64,000 nt of DNA, taken from NCBI GenBank assembly GCA_024734495.1, contig JALMQS010000070.1:18600306-18664305 (forward strand), read 5' to 3'. Positions 20,832 through 31,700 of this stretch are shown here, one piece after another. Below the pieces are notes generated by a model. It did not search any database. It had not been told where the DNA came from and saw nothing but the letters and a program-made list of their open reading frames with translations. This DNA comes from Forficula auricularia (lineage: Eukaryota > Arthropoda > Insecta > Dermaptera > Forficulidae). The stretch's first letter is position 1. Every line of letters starts with the position of its first letter. The position numbers and the translations under genes are program-made.

Positions 20832-21000
20832 AAAAACAAATCCTTTATCGTTTTCATCCTGTATCCATTTTACCTTTATTTCCCACTCTTTCTTTCAGCT
20901 GTCTATGCCTCTGCATATAAATTTACTATCGAGACATATTCATATATAATAATTACATTGGCATAATTTTTTACATACACTACACATTCCCATTAATGAT
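20832..21000. repeat. Partial spacer module with dyad
   Basis: Contains CAGCTGTCTATGCCTCTG, ACTATCGAGACATATTCATA and TACACTACACATTCCC, the right half of the hairpin module found at 33655, 36310 and 39575. The left half (GGGGGGTGGTGACAGCTG) is missing. Confidence 0.65.
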
Positions 21001-21141
21001 AAGTACCTGGGCCACCAAGCGATGCTCGGTAACTTTTTGCTTCAGTTAATAGCTATATATATATTAATCCCCGAAACCCCCCTCGCCCCCCGGACCCCCA
21101 CCACTTCACCCCACCTCCTGCACCCTCCCACCCTACCTCCC
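21001..21141 (-). mobile_element. Helitron-like fragment, C-rich on plus strand
   Basis: On the minus strand the hairpin ACCGAGCATCGCTTGGT (plus 21014-21030) matches the 3' hairpin of the element at 10121-10952 with changes that keep pairing. The adjoining sequence is the same C/G-rich type (CCCCACCTCCTGCACCCTCC). The CTAG end is not preserved, and the fragment interrupts the cluster spacer. Confidence 0.45.
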
Positions 21142-21374
21142 ACGGAATTATAATTTCACTTATGGTATTGATTTCACAAAAAATATAATAAAAAATTCTT
21201 GTTTAATTTTAATAACTAAAATTAATTCAAAATTTATTCAAATAATAATAAATAATATATGAAATTTGAAATATTTATAACTTCATATAATATGGATTTA
21301 AATTCGTAAACACACAAATTGGATATTTTTAAGACTGTGTTATGAGTGTATGTGTATGTTAACTGCATTTTTTG
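21142..21374. repeat. Continuation of cluster spacer
   Basis: AATTATAATTTCACTTATGG and ATATATGAAATTTGAAATATT recur at 40240-40340 and partly at 33950 and 36600. This shows the spacer was split by the Helitron-like fragment. Confidence 0.55.
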
Positions 21375-22394
21375 TGACAATTATTTTAATAATAAGCTGA
21401 CGTGTTCTGATGTGGCCATCCACTTGACTTTACCATACACCCTGGCCCCTCACTTATATTTAATATTTAATAAAATTATTTATAATTATGTAGGGGAGGG
21501 GGTTAGTTTTTGCATTTTTAGACTTCTGGGGGCCCACTGATTATGTATACAAAATTTGGTTGAGTTTGGTAAATGGCCAAGATTTTCATTTTTTGACCCT
21601 GCTCATTAGGGATTTTTTGTAGAGCAAAATAAATAGCTTGGTTTCGCTCAATTTTTTACTTTACCATACAGGGTATGGTCAAGTATTGTAATCGTGCATG
21701 AAAAAAGTGTTTTTTTCCTTCTTTTATTCGAAATATCTCAAAAACGGCTGAAACTATTATGATTAAAAAATTGATCTAAACCATGGCATTTCGCTCTACA
21801 AAAAAGCTCTAATAAGTGAACATCGAAAAAATTATATTTTTCGAGATAACAATTGTTTTGTCAAAATGTCTGTTTGTCTGGTTGTCTAGTTGTCTAGTTG
21901 TTCGTTAGTCTGTGCGTTACCAAAGTTTTTATGTATGAGCTAGCTCAAAAACTAGTTTGAATATCGAAACCTAATTTCAAACGTAGTTTTGGTCCATTGA
22001 GATTAAGAGCTGATTAGATTTTGGTGCATTTCGACCCAAAATTAAGGGGGGTAGAGGGGGGTTAAAAATTAAAAATCTAGGCTATATGAGCAAACTTAAC
22101 CAAATTTTGTATACATAATCAGTGGACCCCCAGAAGTCTAAAAATGTGAAACCTAACCGCCCAAAATGGAGGGGGGGGGGGGTGTAGTGTCAAAAAATGA
22201 AAATCTTGGCCATTTACTAAACTCAACCAAATTTTGTATACATAATCAGTGGGACCCAAGAAGTAAAAAAATTTAAAAACTTATCCCCTCCCCCTACATG
22301 ATTATAAATAATTTTAGGGTGCAGGCTGTATGGTAAAGTCAAGTGGATGGACAGATCAGAACATGTCAGTTTATTTTTTTAACAAAATAGTTTT
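21375..22394. repeat. Family X copies, inverted then direct
   Basis: 21375-21600 is a minus-oriented 3' end (GTGTTCTGATGTGGCCATCC, TTTACCATACACCCTGGCC). From about 21650 a plus copy begins ACTTTACCATACAGGGTATG and runs through CAAAAACGG, CTGTTTGTCTGG, ATTAAGAGCTGATTAGATTT and repeated CAACCAAATTTTGTATACAT modules to TGGTAAAGTCAAGTGGATGG near 22350. The tRNA-like palindrome is inserted next. Confidence 0.8.
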
Positions 22395-23155
22395 ATGAAA
22401 GATATTAATTTGCCGATGGTAATAGATTCAAATTTACTAGAAAATCATAAGATGGTGTCATCCATTAAATCCGATGGACTGGAATATTTTTAATTATATG
22501 TCAGAGGGGTTGTTTTTCACCCCTCGGGAATCGAACCCGAGTGCCAGTAACAGCAATCCGGGCCACCTGGCTCACCTGCGGGATACGAACCTCTCTGACA
22601 TATGCAAACGCGTAAAATATTTTACTCAAAGATTGTTATCTTAATTTGTAAAATTTCGCGATATAGTGATTCTAAATTTAAACATATAGCCATGCCATAT
22701 AATTTAAATAAAGGTGGTTGAGTGTTTCGAATTTTGAAGAAATTCTTGAAGAAATTTTCTAGTAAATTTGAATCTATTACCATCGGCAAATTAATATCTT
22801 TCATATTAAATTAGGAAAAGTCATTCCATTGCCCTTCGAATTTTGAATTTCTTCAAAATTCGAAACACTCAACCACCTTTATTTAAATTATATGGCATGG
22901 CTATATGTTTAAATTTAGAATCACTTTATCGCGAAATTTTACAAATTAAGATAACAATCTTTGAGTAAAATATTTTACGCGTTTGCATATGTCAGAGAGG
23001 TTCGTATCCCGCAGGTGAGCCAGGTGGCCCGGATTGCTGTTACTGGCACTCGGGTTCGATTCCCGAGGGGTGAAAAACAACCCCTCTGACATATAATTAA
23101 AAATATTCCAGTCCATCGGATTTAATAGATGACACCATCTTATGATTTTCTAGAA
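22395..23155. repeat. Palindrome with inverted tRNA T-arm-like stem-loops
   Basis: Each arm contains, in the inner-to-outer sense, GAGAGGTTCGTATCCCGCAG, GCCAGGTGGCCCGGATTGCT and CTCGGGTTCGATTCCCGAGG (T-arm: TCGGG, loop TTCGATT, CCCGA), then GTGAAAAACAACCCCTCTGAC. The left end is AAAGATATTAATTTGCCGAT, and a second copy of it sits near the dyad centre (22780-22800). A partly deleted relative is at 51665-52025. An anticodon arm is not evident, so this is not a tRNA gene. Confidence 0.85.
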
Positions 23156-23459
23156 AATAGTTTGAGTCGTTTTTTAGATATTTAGAAAAAACGAAGAAAA
23201 AAACACTTTTTTCACTCACCATTACAATACTTGACTATATCGTATGTAAAACTGGCTTCTTTAAGGATTATAAATTATTGCTATAAAAATATAGTTTTTT
23301 ATTAAAATAAAATATTTACAATATAGGAAGTTTATCAATTAAATACTTTACCTATAAAAATATAGAATATAATTTGTAAGTCCTTATTCTAATGGTTTTA
23401 TCGTAATACAGATACAATTAACAAAATAGGATATTCTATTAAAATAGAAATGTGAAAAA
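23156..23459. other. Remnant of family X, then AT-rich
   Basis: The first 80 bp (GTTTGAGTCGTTTTTTAGAT...CACTTTTTTCACTCACCATTAC) resemble the 5' part of family X in reverse. The remainder has no recognisable feature. Confidence 0.4.
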
Positions 23460-24059
23460 ATATATCAAGCAATTATAAACAAATAAATATCAACCTATAA
23501 TTGGAGTAGGTGCTCATACTTGAGAACGATCGATCGCAGAATAAGTCGATCGAAACGTCGTAGTTATATTGTATTATTTGTTTCAATAAATAATGTGATT
23601 TAAATAAAAATTCAAATTTTAAATAAATAAACAACAATGAAAAGTGAATAAACACTAAAATAAAAGTCCCTAAATCAAAGAGTCAAATTTACACCTCCGC
23701 TGGCCGAGGACTCTTTTTTCCATGGAAATAAATTAAATGATAAATTTATTTGTCAAATATTTGGAGATTGGAAAAATCGAAATTTTGTCCTAGGCTAGTT
23801 GAATGGCTGTAGCGTGGTAATTAAGTAAATTTATTAATAAAAAATCTGACAAAAAATTTGAATAGCATTATTATAGTATAGTATTAAAATTTTTAACATT
23901 TAGATTATTTATAAAAATGCGTCAAAATTTAAATTCTTAAAATTAAGAAACTAATGAATTTTAAAATCTTTTTTTATGGGTGACTTTGAAAATTTTGCCT
24001 TTTCTTGTTAATTATTTATCAGTGTTTAGTGCAACACTCTTAAATAATTAGTAGTGATA
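23460..24059. repeat. Upstream spacer of cluster copy 2
   Basis: Homologous to 19226-20000. It carries an inserted segment at 23490-23620 holding a solo motif: GATCGATC...GATCGAAACGTCG followed by TTTCAATAAAT, the same stem-GAAACGTC design as the fold-back repeats. Confidence 0.7.
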
Positions 24060-24323
24060 AGTGAAAGTCGAGTGGGGTGCTTTAAACACGGTAAAATAAT
24101 TAAAAGTGATAAGTGAAAATAGTATGACGTACCATTTTCTAAGCCGATTAAGATTATCTGGGAAGATAAGCTAAGAATAGCTTGCCCTAATTGCTTTCGA
24201 AGGGTATATAAGGGGGTGATGAGGACAGTGAGAGGGGTTATTGTGGGGGAGATAGGGACAATGGGAGGGGGTGGATAGGGGCAATGGTAGGGGGGAGTTG
24301 GGGATAGGGAAAAGGGTATATAA
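24060..24323 (+). promoter_or_regulatory. Promoter of cluster copy 2 with two TATA boxes
   Basis: TATATAA occurs at 24205-24211 and 24317-24323 (112 bp apart). The same GATA-like sites (TGATAAGTG twice, AGATAAGC) and G-rich spacers as in copy 1 are present. It is a near-identical duplicate of 20005-20280. Confidence 0.6.
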
Positions 24324-24371
24324 GAGGATGAGTGATAGGGAGATTGGGCATTGTGTTTCAAGCAGTGACAG

Positions 24372-24750
24372 ATGAAACATCGACTGGGAATATTACAAAA
24401 TGGCCTCTCCACCTTCATCCACCCTCTCAGGTGACTCCACCCCTCAATAATAAACAACCCTTCATTCCTTATATTAATTATATGCATCGAATTATAGAAA
24501 CCATTAAATATAATTTTCTTTCTTTCTACTTATTATACTTTTATCTATCGTGAGTATATTTATTCTTGTGCGCTAGTGTAAATGTGTACCTGTGGGATTA
24601 GAGTATTCCAGATCCAGGTGCGAGACGTTTGCTGTTAAGGTAAGACATCTTCTATTCTTATAATTAAATAAATAAGATATAGTCAAATATTTGAAAGTTA
24701 CTTTTTTTGATTTTTTCACAAAATTAAACATAATTTTATTACGAATATTT
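24372..24750 (+). pseudogene. Cluster copy 2, broken
   Basis: Exon 1 is the same as copy 1 (ATG at 24372, CTCAG|GTGACT at 24430). The exon 2 acceptor GTTTAG has become TTTATC. The frame used in copy 1 has a CAG-to-TAG change (GATTAGAGT). The donor GCTGTTAAG|GTAAGAC at 24639 is kept, but the copy is cut off near 24750 before exon 3. It is therefore unlikely to make the 68-residue product. Confidence 0.5.
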
Positions 24751-25399
24751 ATAGGGGTTTTGCACTTCAAATTGAACATTTTACAAATAAAATAATAATA
24801 ATAAAATGTTCAATTTGATTTGTAATGTTCAATTTGGAAGGAATAAATAAACAACAATTAAAAGTTAATAAACACTAACATAAAAGTCCCTAAAAAAGGA
24901 ATCTTTTTCCCAGGGAAATAAATTGAATGAGCGAGTTCTTTGTCAAATATTTTGAGATTGGAAAAATCGAAATTGTGTTCCAGACTAGTTGAATAGCTGT
25001 AGCGTGGTACTTAGATAAATTTATTAATAAAAAAAATGTGTTTTTTGATAAAATTTATTTAATACTTTCCCGCGAAATAATTAAGCCTTTCGGACCTCTA
25101 GGTATATATAGTATTCCAGTGAGGCATGGCTTGATCTCAAATAGAAATTCGACTTGAAATTGATAAGTTGATGTTTTTTTTGTTTTTTTTTTAATTATTT
25201 CTTCAATTTAGACAATGAATCTGCCTGTTGGTGTGTTTGACCCACCAGGTGAATTCTAATTAGGGTGTAGTATTTATAATATGTTGTTGGAGTAATTATA
25301 ATAGCTTTTTTATTAAAATTTTTAATACTTTCCCGCGAAATAATTAAGCTTTTTGGACCTCTGAGCTCAAATAGAAATCCCATTTGAAATTGTTAAGTT
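24751..25399. other. Spacer fragments of the cluster, no gene
   Basis: 24755-24840 holds a small dyad around CAAATTGAACATTTTA. 24840-25060 repeats spacer phrases such as AAAAGTCCCTAAA. CTTTCCCGCGAAATAATTAAG occurs twice (about 25066 and 25327), marking a local duplication of roughly 260 bp. Confidence 0.55.
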
Positions 25400-26630
25400 A
25401 GTGGGGCTTTTTACTTTACCATACAAGGTATTGTCAAGTATCGTATCGTGCATGAAAAAAGTGTTTTTTTTGCTTCTTTTTTTCGAAATATCTCAAAAAC
25501 GGATAAACTATTTTGATTAAAGAAAATTGGACGAAACCATGCATTTCTGTCTATAAAAAAGCTCTATAAAGTGGAGATCGAAAAAATTATATTTTCAAAT
25601 GTCTGTTAGTCTGTCTGTTAGTCTGTGCGTTACCAAATTTTTGTGGACGAGCAAGCTCAAAAACTAGTGTGAATATAAAAACCAAATTTCTCACGTAGTT
25701 TTGGTCCATTGAGATTAAGAGCTGATTAGATTTTGGTGCATATCGACCCAAAATTAAGAGGGGGTGGAGGAGAGGTTAAAAATTAATAATCTAGGTCATT
25801 TGAGCAAACAACCAAATTTTGTATACATAATCAGTGTACCCCCAGAAGTCTAAAAATGCAAAAACTAAGCGTCCAAAAAGGGGGGGGGTGTTTGTACTGT
25901 CAGGAAATAAAAATCTAGGTCCTTGTGTACCAAACTCAACCAAATTTTGTATACATAATTAGTGAGACCCCAGAAGATTAAAAATGCAAAAATAGCAACC
26001 CAAAATGGGGAGGGGGAGGGGGCGTAGGGTCAAAAAAATTAAAAAACTAGACCATTCTACAAAATTCAACCAATTTATGTATACCTAATTCGTGGGCCTC
26101 CAGAAGTCTAAAAATGCAAAAACTAACAGCCCAAAATGGTGGTGGGGAGGGGGTGTATGTTCAAATGCAATTTTGCTCAAAAAGCTAACACTAATCTATG
26201 AGTGAACATTGTATTGTATTTATTTTGATTAGTTATGTATATTGATTAAATTATTAAAGTTGTTATAGAGAAGTGGGGACTGTATTTTTTATGCAGATAA
26301 TTTATATTTTATTGCCAATGTTTCGTCAACTTTGTTGACTTTTTCAGGGCTCAGATAGTGAAACTACTCTGCTTATTTATCATTTTTATAAAAAATATTT
26401 ATTTTAAACCCATTATTATTATATTGTTTTTATTATTGTTATTGTCTTATTTTATAAGTTATTATAATGTAATATATCTGATCAATATTGTACTATATTA
26501 CTGTATATTAGGCATTAGCCGTTGAAATAAAATAAATAAATAAAAATATATATATATGTGAGGGGCCAGGTTTTATGGTAAAGTCAAGTGGATGGCCACA
26601 TCAGAACGTGTCAGTTTATTTAATTATTTC
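25400..26630 (+). repeat. Family X copy with expanded internal modules
   Basis: Runs from CTTTACCATACAAGGTATTG to TATGGTAAAGTCAAGTGGATGG. It contains at least three CAACCAAATTTTGTATACAT-type modules separated by G-rich stretches. An insertion at about 26180-26540 carries a solo minus-strand motif CTGAAAAAGTCAAC...GTTGACGAAACATTGG (26345-26310) and a TATTTATTTTATTT-type end. Confidence 0.75.
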
Positions 26631-26808
26631 TTCAGATTAGACAATGCATGTTTCTAATGGTGTGTTTGACCCCCGAAGAGAATTCTAATTATGTTGTAGT
26701 ATTTAAAATATAATTTAACTTATAAATAGAAATAAGGACAAATTCTTCAAAAATTCTATTATAGAAATTGATACTAGAAATTCTTTTTGTGTATTCTGAT
26801 TACCATAA

Positions 26809-27300
26809 TCTATATATATAAAATTCTTTGTCCGATACACTCACTCACTCATCATCAAAACAGCCAGAACCACTGGACATAGAGACATGAAATTTGGAGA
26901 GGATATTACATCTATGACATAGGGGCTCACAAAGAAAGGATTTTTTGAAATTCGACCCCTAAGGGGTGCAAAGGGGCAAAGTGTGTTTTCACTGATTATG
27001 CGATATCTCTTAAGGACGATAAAATATCTACTTGCTTTTTACTTATAAAAATACTAAATTAAAATATCTAAAAACTAATTTCATGATTTTTTGAAATTCT
27101 ATCCTTAAAGGGGTCAAAAGGGGCAAAATATCTTTGCAATGTGTTTACACTAATTATGCATTTTCAATTAAGAACGATAAGATATTTACTTTATTTTTAC
27201 TTAATAAAATTCTAAATACAAATATCTAAAATTAATTTCAGGATTTTTTGAAATCCGACTCCCAACTATCCAAAATGTGAGTGGGGGCAAAAATTAAAAC
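26809..27300 (+). mobile_element. Helitron-like 5' end
   Basis: Starts A|TCTATATATATAAAATTC, followed by CACTCACTCACTCATC and GGACATAGAGACATGAAATT, the usual look of insect non-autonomous Helitron 5' ends. Two repeats of GGATTTTTTGAAAT.CGAC follow (about 26938 and 27240). I found no matching 3' hairpin-CTAG end. Confidence 0.4.
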
Positions 27301-27690
27301 TCTCTCCTATCTTGATCAAATTTTGTAGGGACTTATTCTTTATTACTTTAAGAAACTATTCCTGTAAAAGTCAACTGGTCATCAAATTAACTCGTATGGA
27401 GGCAAAAGGGGGGGGGCAGCAAAATGATAAGAAATTTTTAGCTTTTTTGTACATTTACCTCTTTAGAAAAACTGAGAAAAGAGTTATTTTTATTAAAAGC
27501 AATTTGAACCGCGAAAGTTAAATAATATGATAAATAATTTCTTATGTTAATTCTACCACATTAAGTAAATTGTTTTGTTATGAGAGTTATTTATTTTGAA
27601 AATATCTAAAAAATAATTTCAACCTCCCAAAATGTGAGTGTTTTTTAGGACTATATATAAATGTACAGCTGTAAAAATCAATAGCCATAA
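27301..27690. other. No gene seen
   Basis: AT-rich, with a GGGGGGGG tract near 27407. The 69-codon frame there has no recognisable motif. Confidence 0.4.
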
Positions 27691-27727
27691 ATGAGTGCGT
27701 GGGGGCGAAAGAGGGTCCAACATAATA

Positions 27728-27860
27728 TTACAAACATATATTACAGAACTCAGTATCACATTCCGAGGACTCGCCTTGCCCGCTAGAGATCGCACGTCCG
27801 GAGGGTCGAGCTGTATGGGCCAATGCCGAGCATGCCTGGAGAAAACAGCTCGTATGTATA
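27728..27860. other. GC-richer open block, possible exon
   Basis: After TATATTACAG on the plus strand an open frame reads NSVSHSEDSPCPLEIARP, then GRAVWANAEHAWRKQL. The block is notably CpG-rich for this region, and the minus strand is also open. I recognise neither translation. It may be an unplaced exon or a fragment of a mobile element. Confidence 0.25.
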
Positions 27861-28039
27861 TCGTACCAGGAGTCACAGATACCTATATTGATAAATTTTT
27901 TGTCAGGCAATATTATTTGTATACGTACTTTGACAATAATTATTACTTCTACTTAATTCTTATTCCTCTAATATAAATAGAAATGTGAATGTATCTAAAC
28001 ATGAATTAAGGACTGTTCTGGAGAAGAGTGAAGGGTTAA

Positions 28040-28307
28040 ACAATTAGTAGTAATGAGTGAAAATCGAATGGTCTGCTTGAAAATTTGTTAAATAATTAAA
28101 AGTGATAAATGAAAATAGTATGACGTACTATTACTAGTATAAGCCGATTAAGATTATCTCGGAAGATAAGCTAAGAATAGCTTGCCCTAATTGCTCTCGA
28201 GGGCTATATAAGAGGGGAAGTGATAGGGACAGAGGGGTATGTGGGAGGGGGAGATAGGGACAGAAGAATATGTGAGCGGGGGGGGAGATAGGGAGAAGGG
28301 TATATAA
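28040..28307 (+). promoter_or_regulatory. Promoter of cluster copy 3 with two TATA boxes
   Basis: TATATAA occurs at 28205-28211 and 28301-28307 (96 bp apart). AGATAAGC and GTGATAAATG lie upstream. The sequence is more diverged than copies 1 and 2, but the layout is kept. Confidence 0.55.
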
Positions 28308-28794
28308 GGGGGCGAGTGATAGGGGAATTGACAGTGTGGCTCATGCAGTGGTCATTGAAACATCAAATGGGAATATTACAATATGGCCTCTCCACCTTCA
28401 TCAAGCCTCTGAGTTGACTCCACCCCTCACTAATAAACAACCTTTCACTTCTAAACAAGCCTTCATCCCTTGTATTAATTATATGTATAGAATATCAAAT
28501 ATAATTTTATTTCTGTGTATTTATTATAGTTTTAGGTAAGTACTAATCGTGGGTGTGTGTGTTAAAGTGAATGTGAATATATTTTGAGTTCAATTAATTC
28601 GTAAAATCTATTTAATTTAAAATTTAATAGAATTCAGCTACCTTATTTCTTTTTTACGAATCTATACAAAAATTTAATTTTTGATTAATTATGAAAATTA
28701 ATTTAGAGATTTCATATATAATTTCATTCCAAGATAAAAAGTTGCATTTTTCAAATTAAGTTAAGATCAGGAATAAAATATTAATATCTGGGTA
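28308..28794 (+). pseudogene. Cluster copy 3 first exon region
   Basis: Homologous to exon 1 of copies 1 and 2 (GGAATATTACAATATGGCC), but the ATG has become TTG and the donor is altered (CTGAGTTGAC). An insertion of about 18 nt (TTCACTTCTAAACAAGCC) is present. It could still supply the 5' non-coding exon of the array transcript that begins just downstream. Confidence 0.4.
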
Positions 28795-31700
28795 ACGGGT
28801 AGGAGTGTACTTCTTTGTTCTTTCAGATAAAAGAGTACATACCTACTTAAGGGCCTAGCATTCCTGCCCACGTGAGCTCATGATTCTTTTATCAAGAGAA
28901 TCATGTCCTATCCCCAATCATAACATACTTCGATCCCTATTTTCCCAAATCCTTATTCCTCGGAAATCGAAGTGTATCGCGAGTATATTTATACTTGTGC
29001 GCGAGTGAAAATGTGTAACTATTGGGTCAGAATAATCCAGGTCCAGGCGCGAGACGTTGGCTGTTAAGGTAATATATTCTTTTTTCTAATAATTAAATGA
29101 ATAAGAAATATTCTAAATTTTTCAAGTACGTTTTTCGATTTAAAAAAAAAAATATCAAATAAGACAGATAAAATATTAAATATAATTTCATTGCTAATAT
29201 TTGTATAAAAAATAGTTTTAACTTCACTATCTTATTTTACTAATAATATTTTTTTCTTTTTTTCAGGTAGGTGCTCGTCCTACTAATATTAACCTTTAGT
29301 TTAAATGATAAAGTAGAAATAAATAAATAAATAAATTAAAATTAAAGATTATCTATAATCATTTTTACTTGTGCGCGAGTGGAATAGTGTGTTCCTGTGG
29401 GGCCAGAGTCTTCAAGGTCGAGGCTCGAGACGTTGGCTATTAAGGTAACATATCTTTATCTATTCTTAAAATTAAATAAATAAGAAATACTATAAATTTA
29501 TTCAAGTACTTTTTTCGAGTTTAAATAAAAATATAAATTTCAATTAAAATAAATAAATATTACATTAAATATAATTTTTATTTCGAAAATTTCTATAAAT
29601 TTACTTCAATATATTATTTTACTAATAGTTTTTTTTCTTTTTTCAGGAAGGTGCGCGTCTTACTTATACTAACAGGCAAGATTAAGTATTTGATTTTCTT
29701 ATTTTATGGAAAATCAAATTCTTTATCTTTGGGTAACAGGTAGGTGTGTACTTTTTTCCTCTTTTAGATAAAAAAGTACATACCTACTTCAGGGGTTGGC
29801 GACCCTGCCCACGTGAGCTCATGATTCTTTTATCAAGAGAATCATGTCCTATCCCTAATCCTAACCTACTTCGATCCCTATTTTCCCAAATCCTTATTCC
29901 TCGGAAATCGAAGTGTTTCGCGAGTATATTTTTACTTGTGCGCGAGTGGAATAGTGTGTTCCTATGGGGCCAGAGTCTTCCAGGTCGAGGCTCGAGACGT
30001 TGGCTGTTAAGGTAACATATCTTTATCTATTCTTAAAATTAAATAAATAAGAAATACTCTAAATTTATCAAGTACTTTTTTCGAGTTTAAAAAAAATAAA
30101 GTTCAATTAAAATAAATAAATATTACATAAAATATAATTTTATTTCGAAAATTTTTATAAATTTACTTCACTATATTATTTTACTAATAGTATTTTTTTT
30201 CTTTTTTTCAGGAAGGTGCTCCTTCTACTAATATCAACATTTATGTGTTTCGCGATTATATTTTTACTTGTGCGCGAGTGGAATAGTGTGTTCCTATCGG
30301 ACCAGAGTCTTCCAGGTCGAGGCTCGAGACGTTGGCTGTTAAGGTAACATATCTTTCTCTATTCTTCAAATTAAATAAATAAGAAATACTCTAAATTTAT
30401 TCAAGTATTTTTTTCGAGTTTAAAAAAATATAAAGTTCAATTAAAATAAATAAATATTACATTAAATATAATTTTATTTCGAAAGTTTCTATAAATTCAC
30501 TTCAATTTATTATTTTACTAATACTATTTGTTTTCTTTTTTCAGGTAGGTGCTCGCCTTACTTATACTAACAGTCAAGATTAAGTATTTGATTTTCTTAT
30601 TTTATGTAAAATCAAATTCTTTATCTTTGGGTAACGGGTAGGTGTGTACTTTTTTCATCTTTTAGATAAAAAAGTACATACCTACTTCAGGGCCTAGCAT
30701 CCCTGCCCACGTGAGCTCATGATTCTTTTATCAAGAGAATCATGTCCTATCCCTAATCCTAATGTACTTCGATCCCTATTTTCCCAAATCCTTATTCCTC
30801 GAAAATCGAAGTGTATCGCGAGTATATTTTTACTTGTGCGCGAGTGGAATAGTGTGTTCCTATCGGACCAGAGTCTTCCAGGTCGAGGCTCGAGACGTTG
30901 GCTGTTAAGGTAACATATCTTTATCTATTCTTAAAATTAAATAAATAAGAAATAATCTATCAAGTACTTTTTTCGAGTTTAAAAAAAAATAAAGTTCAAT
31001 TAAAATAAATAAATATTACATAAAATATAATTTTATTTCGAAAATTTCTATAAATTTACTTCACTATATTATTTTACTAATAGTATTTTTTTTCTTTTTT
31101 TCAGGTAGGTGCTCCTTCTACTAATATCAACATTTATGTGTTTCGCGAGTATATTTTTACTTGTGCGCGAGTGGAATAGTGTGTTCCTATCGGACCAGAG
31201 TCTTCCAGGTCGAGGCTCGAGACGTTGGCTGTTAAGGTAACATATCTTTATCTATTCTTAAAATTAAATAAATAAGAAATACTCTAAATTTATTCAAGTA
31301 TTTTTTTCGAGTTTAAAAAAAATATAAAGTTCAATTAAAATAAATAAATATTACATTAAATATAATTTTATTTCGAAAGTTTCTATTAAATTCACTTCAA
31401 TTTATTATTTTACTAATACTATTTGTTTTCTTTTTGCAGGTAGGTGCTCGCCTTATTTATACTAACAGTCAAGATTAAGTATTTGATTTTCTTATTTTAT
31501 GTAAAATCAAATTCTTTATCTTTGGGTAACGGGTAGGTGTGTACTTTTTTCTTCTTTTAGATAAAAAAGTACATACCTACTTCAGGGACTAGGATCCCTG
31601 CCCACGTGAGCTCATGATTCTTTTATCAAGAGAATCATGTCCTATCCCTAATCCTAACCTACTTCTATTCTTATTTTCCCAAATCCTTATTCCTCGGAAA

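Noticed and set aside
22500..23100. tRNA gene candidates at GGTTCGATTCCCG
   Set aside because: Only the T-arm is convincing. No closed acceptor stem or anticodon arm could be drawn, and the sequence is part of a repeated palindrome.
24026..24487. 153-codon minus-strand ORF over the cluster promoter
   Set aside because: Antisense to a G-rich twin-TATA promoter and exon 1. The Pro/Ser bias follows from the G-runs and the frame is not kept in copies 1 and 3.
28974..29068. Alternative reading frame ETLAVK-VGARPTNTNI as a conserved C-terminal peptide
   Set aside because: The short peptide is shared by several terminal exons, but upstream stops (TAA or TAG within 15 codons) interrupt that frame in most copies, and WLLR is the frame open over longer stretches.
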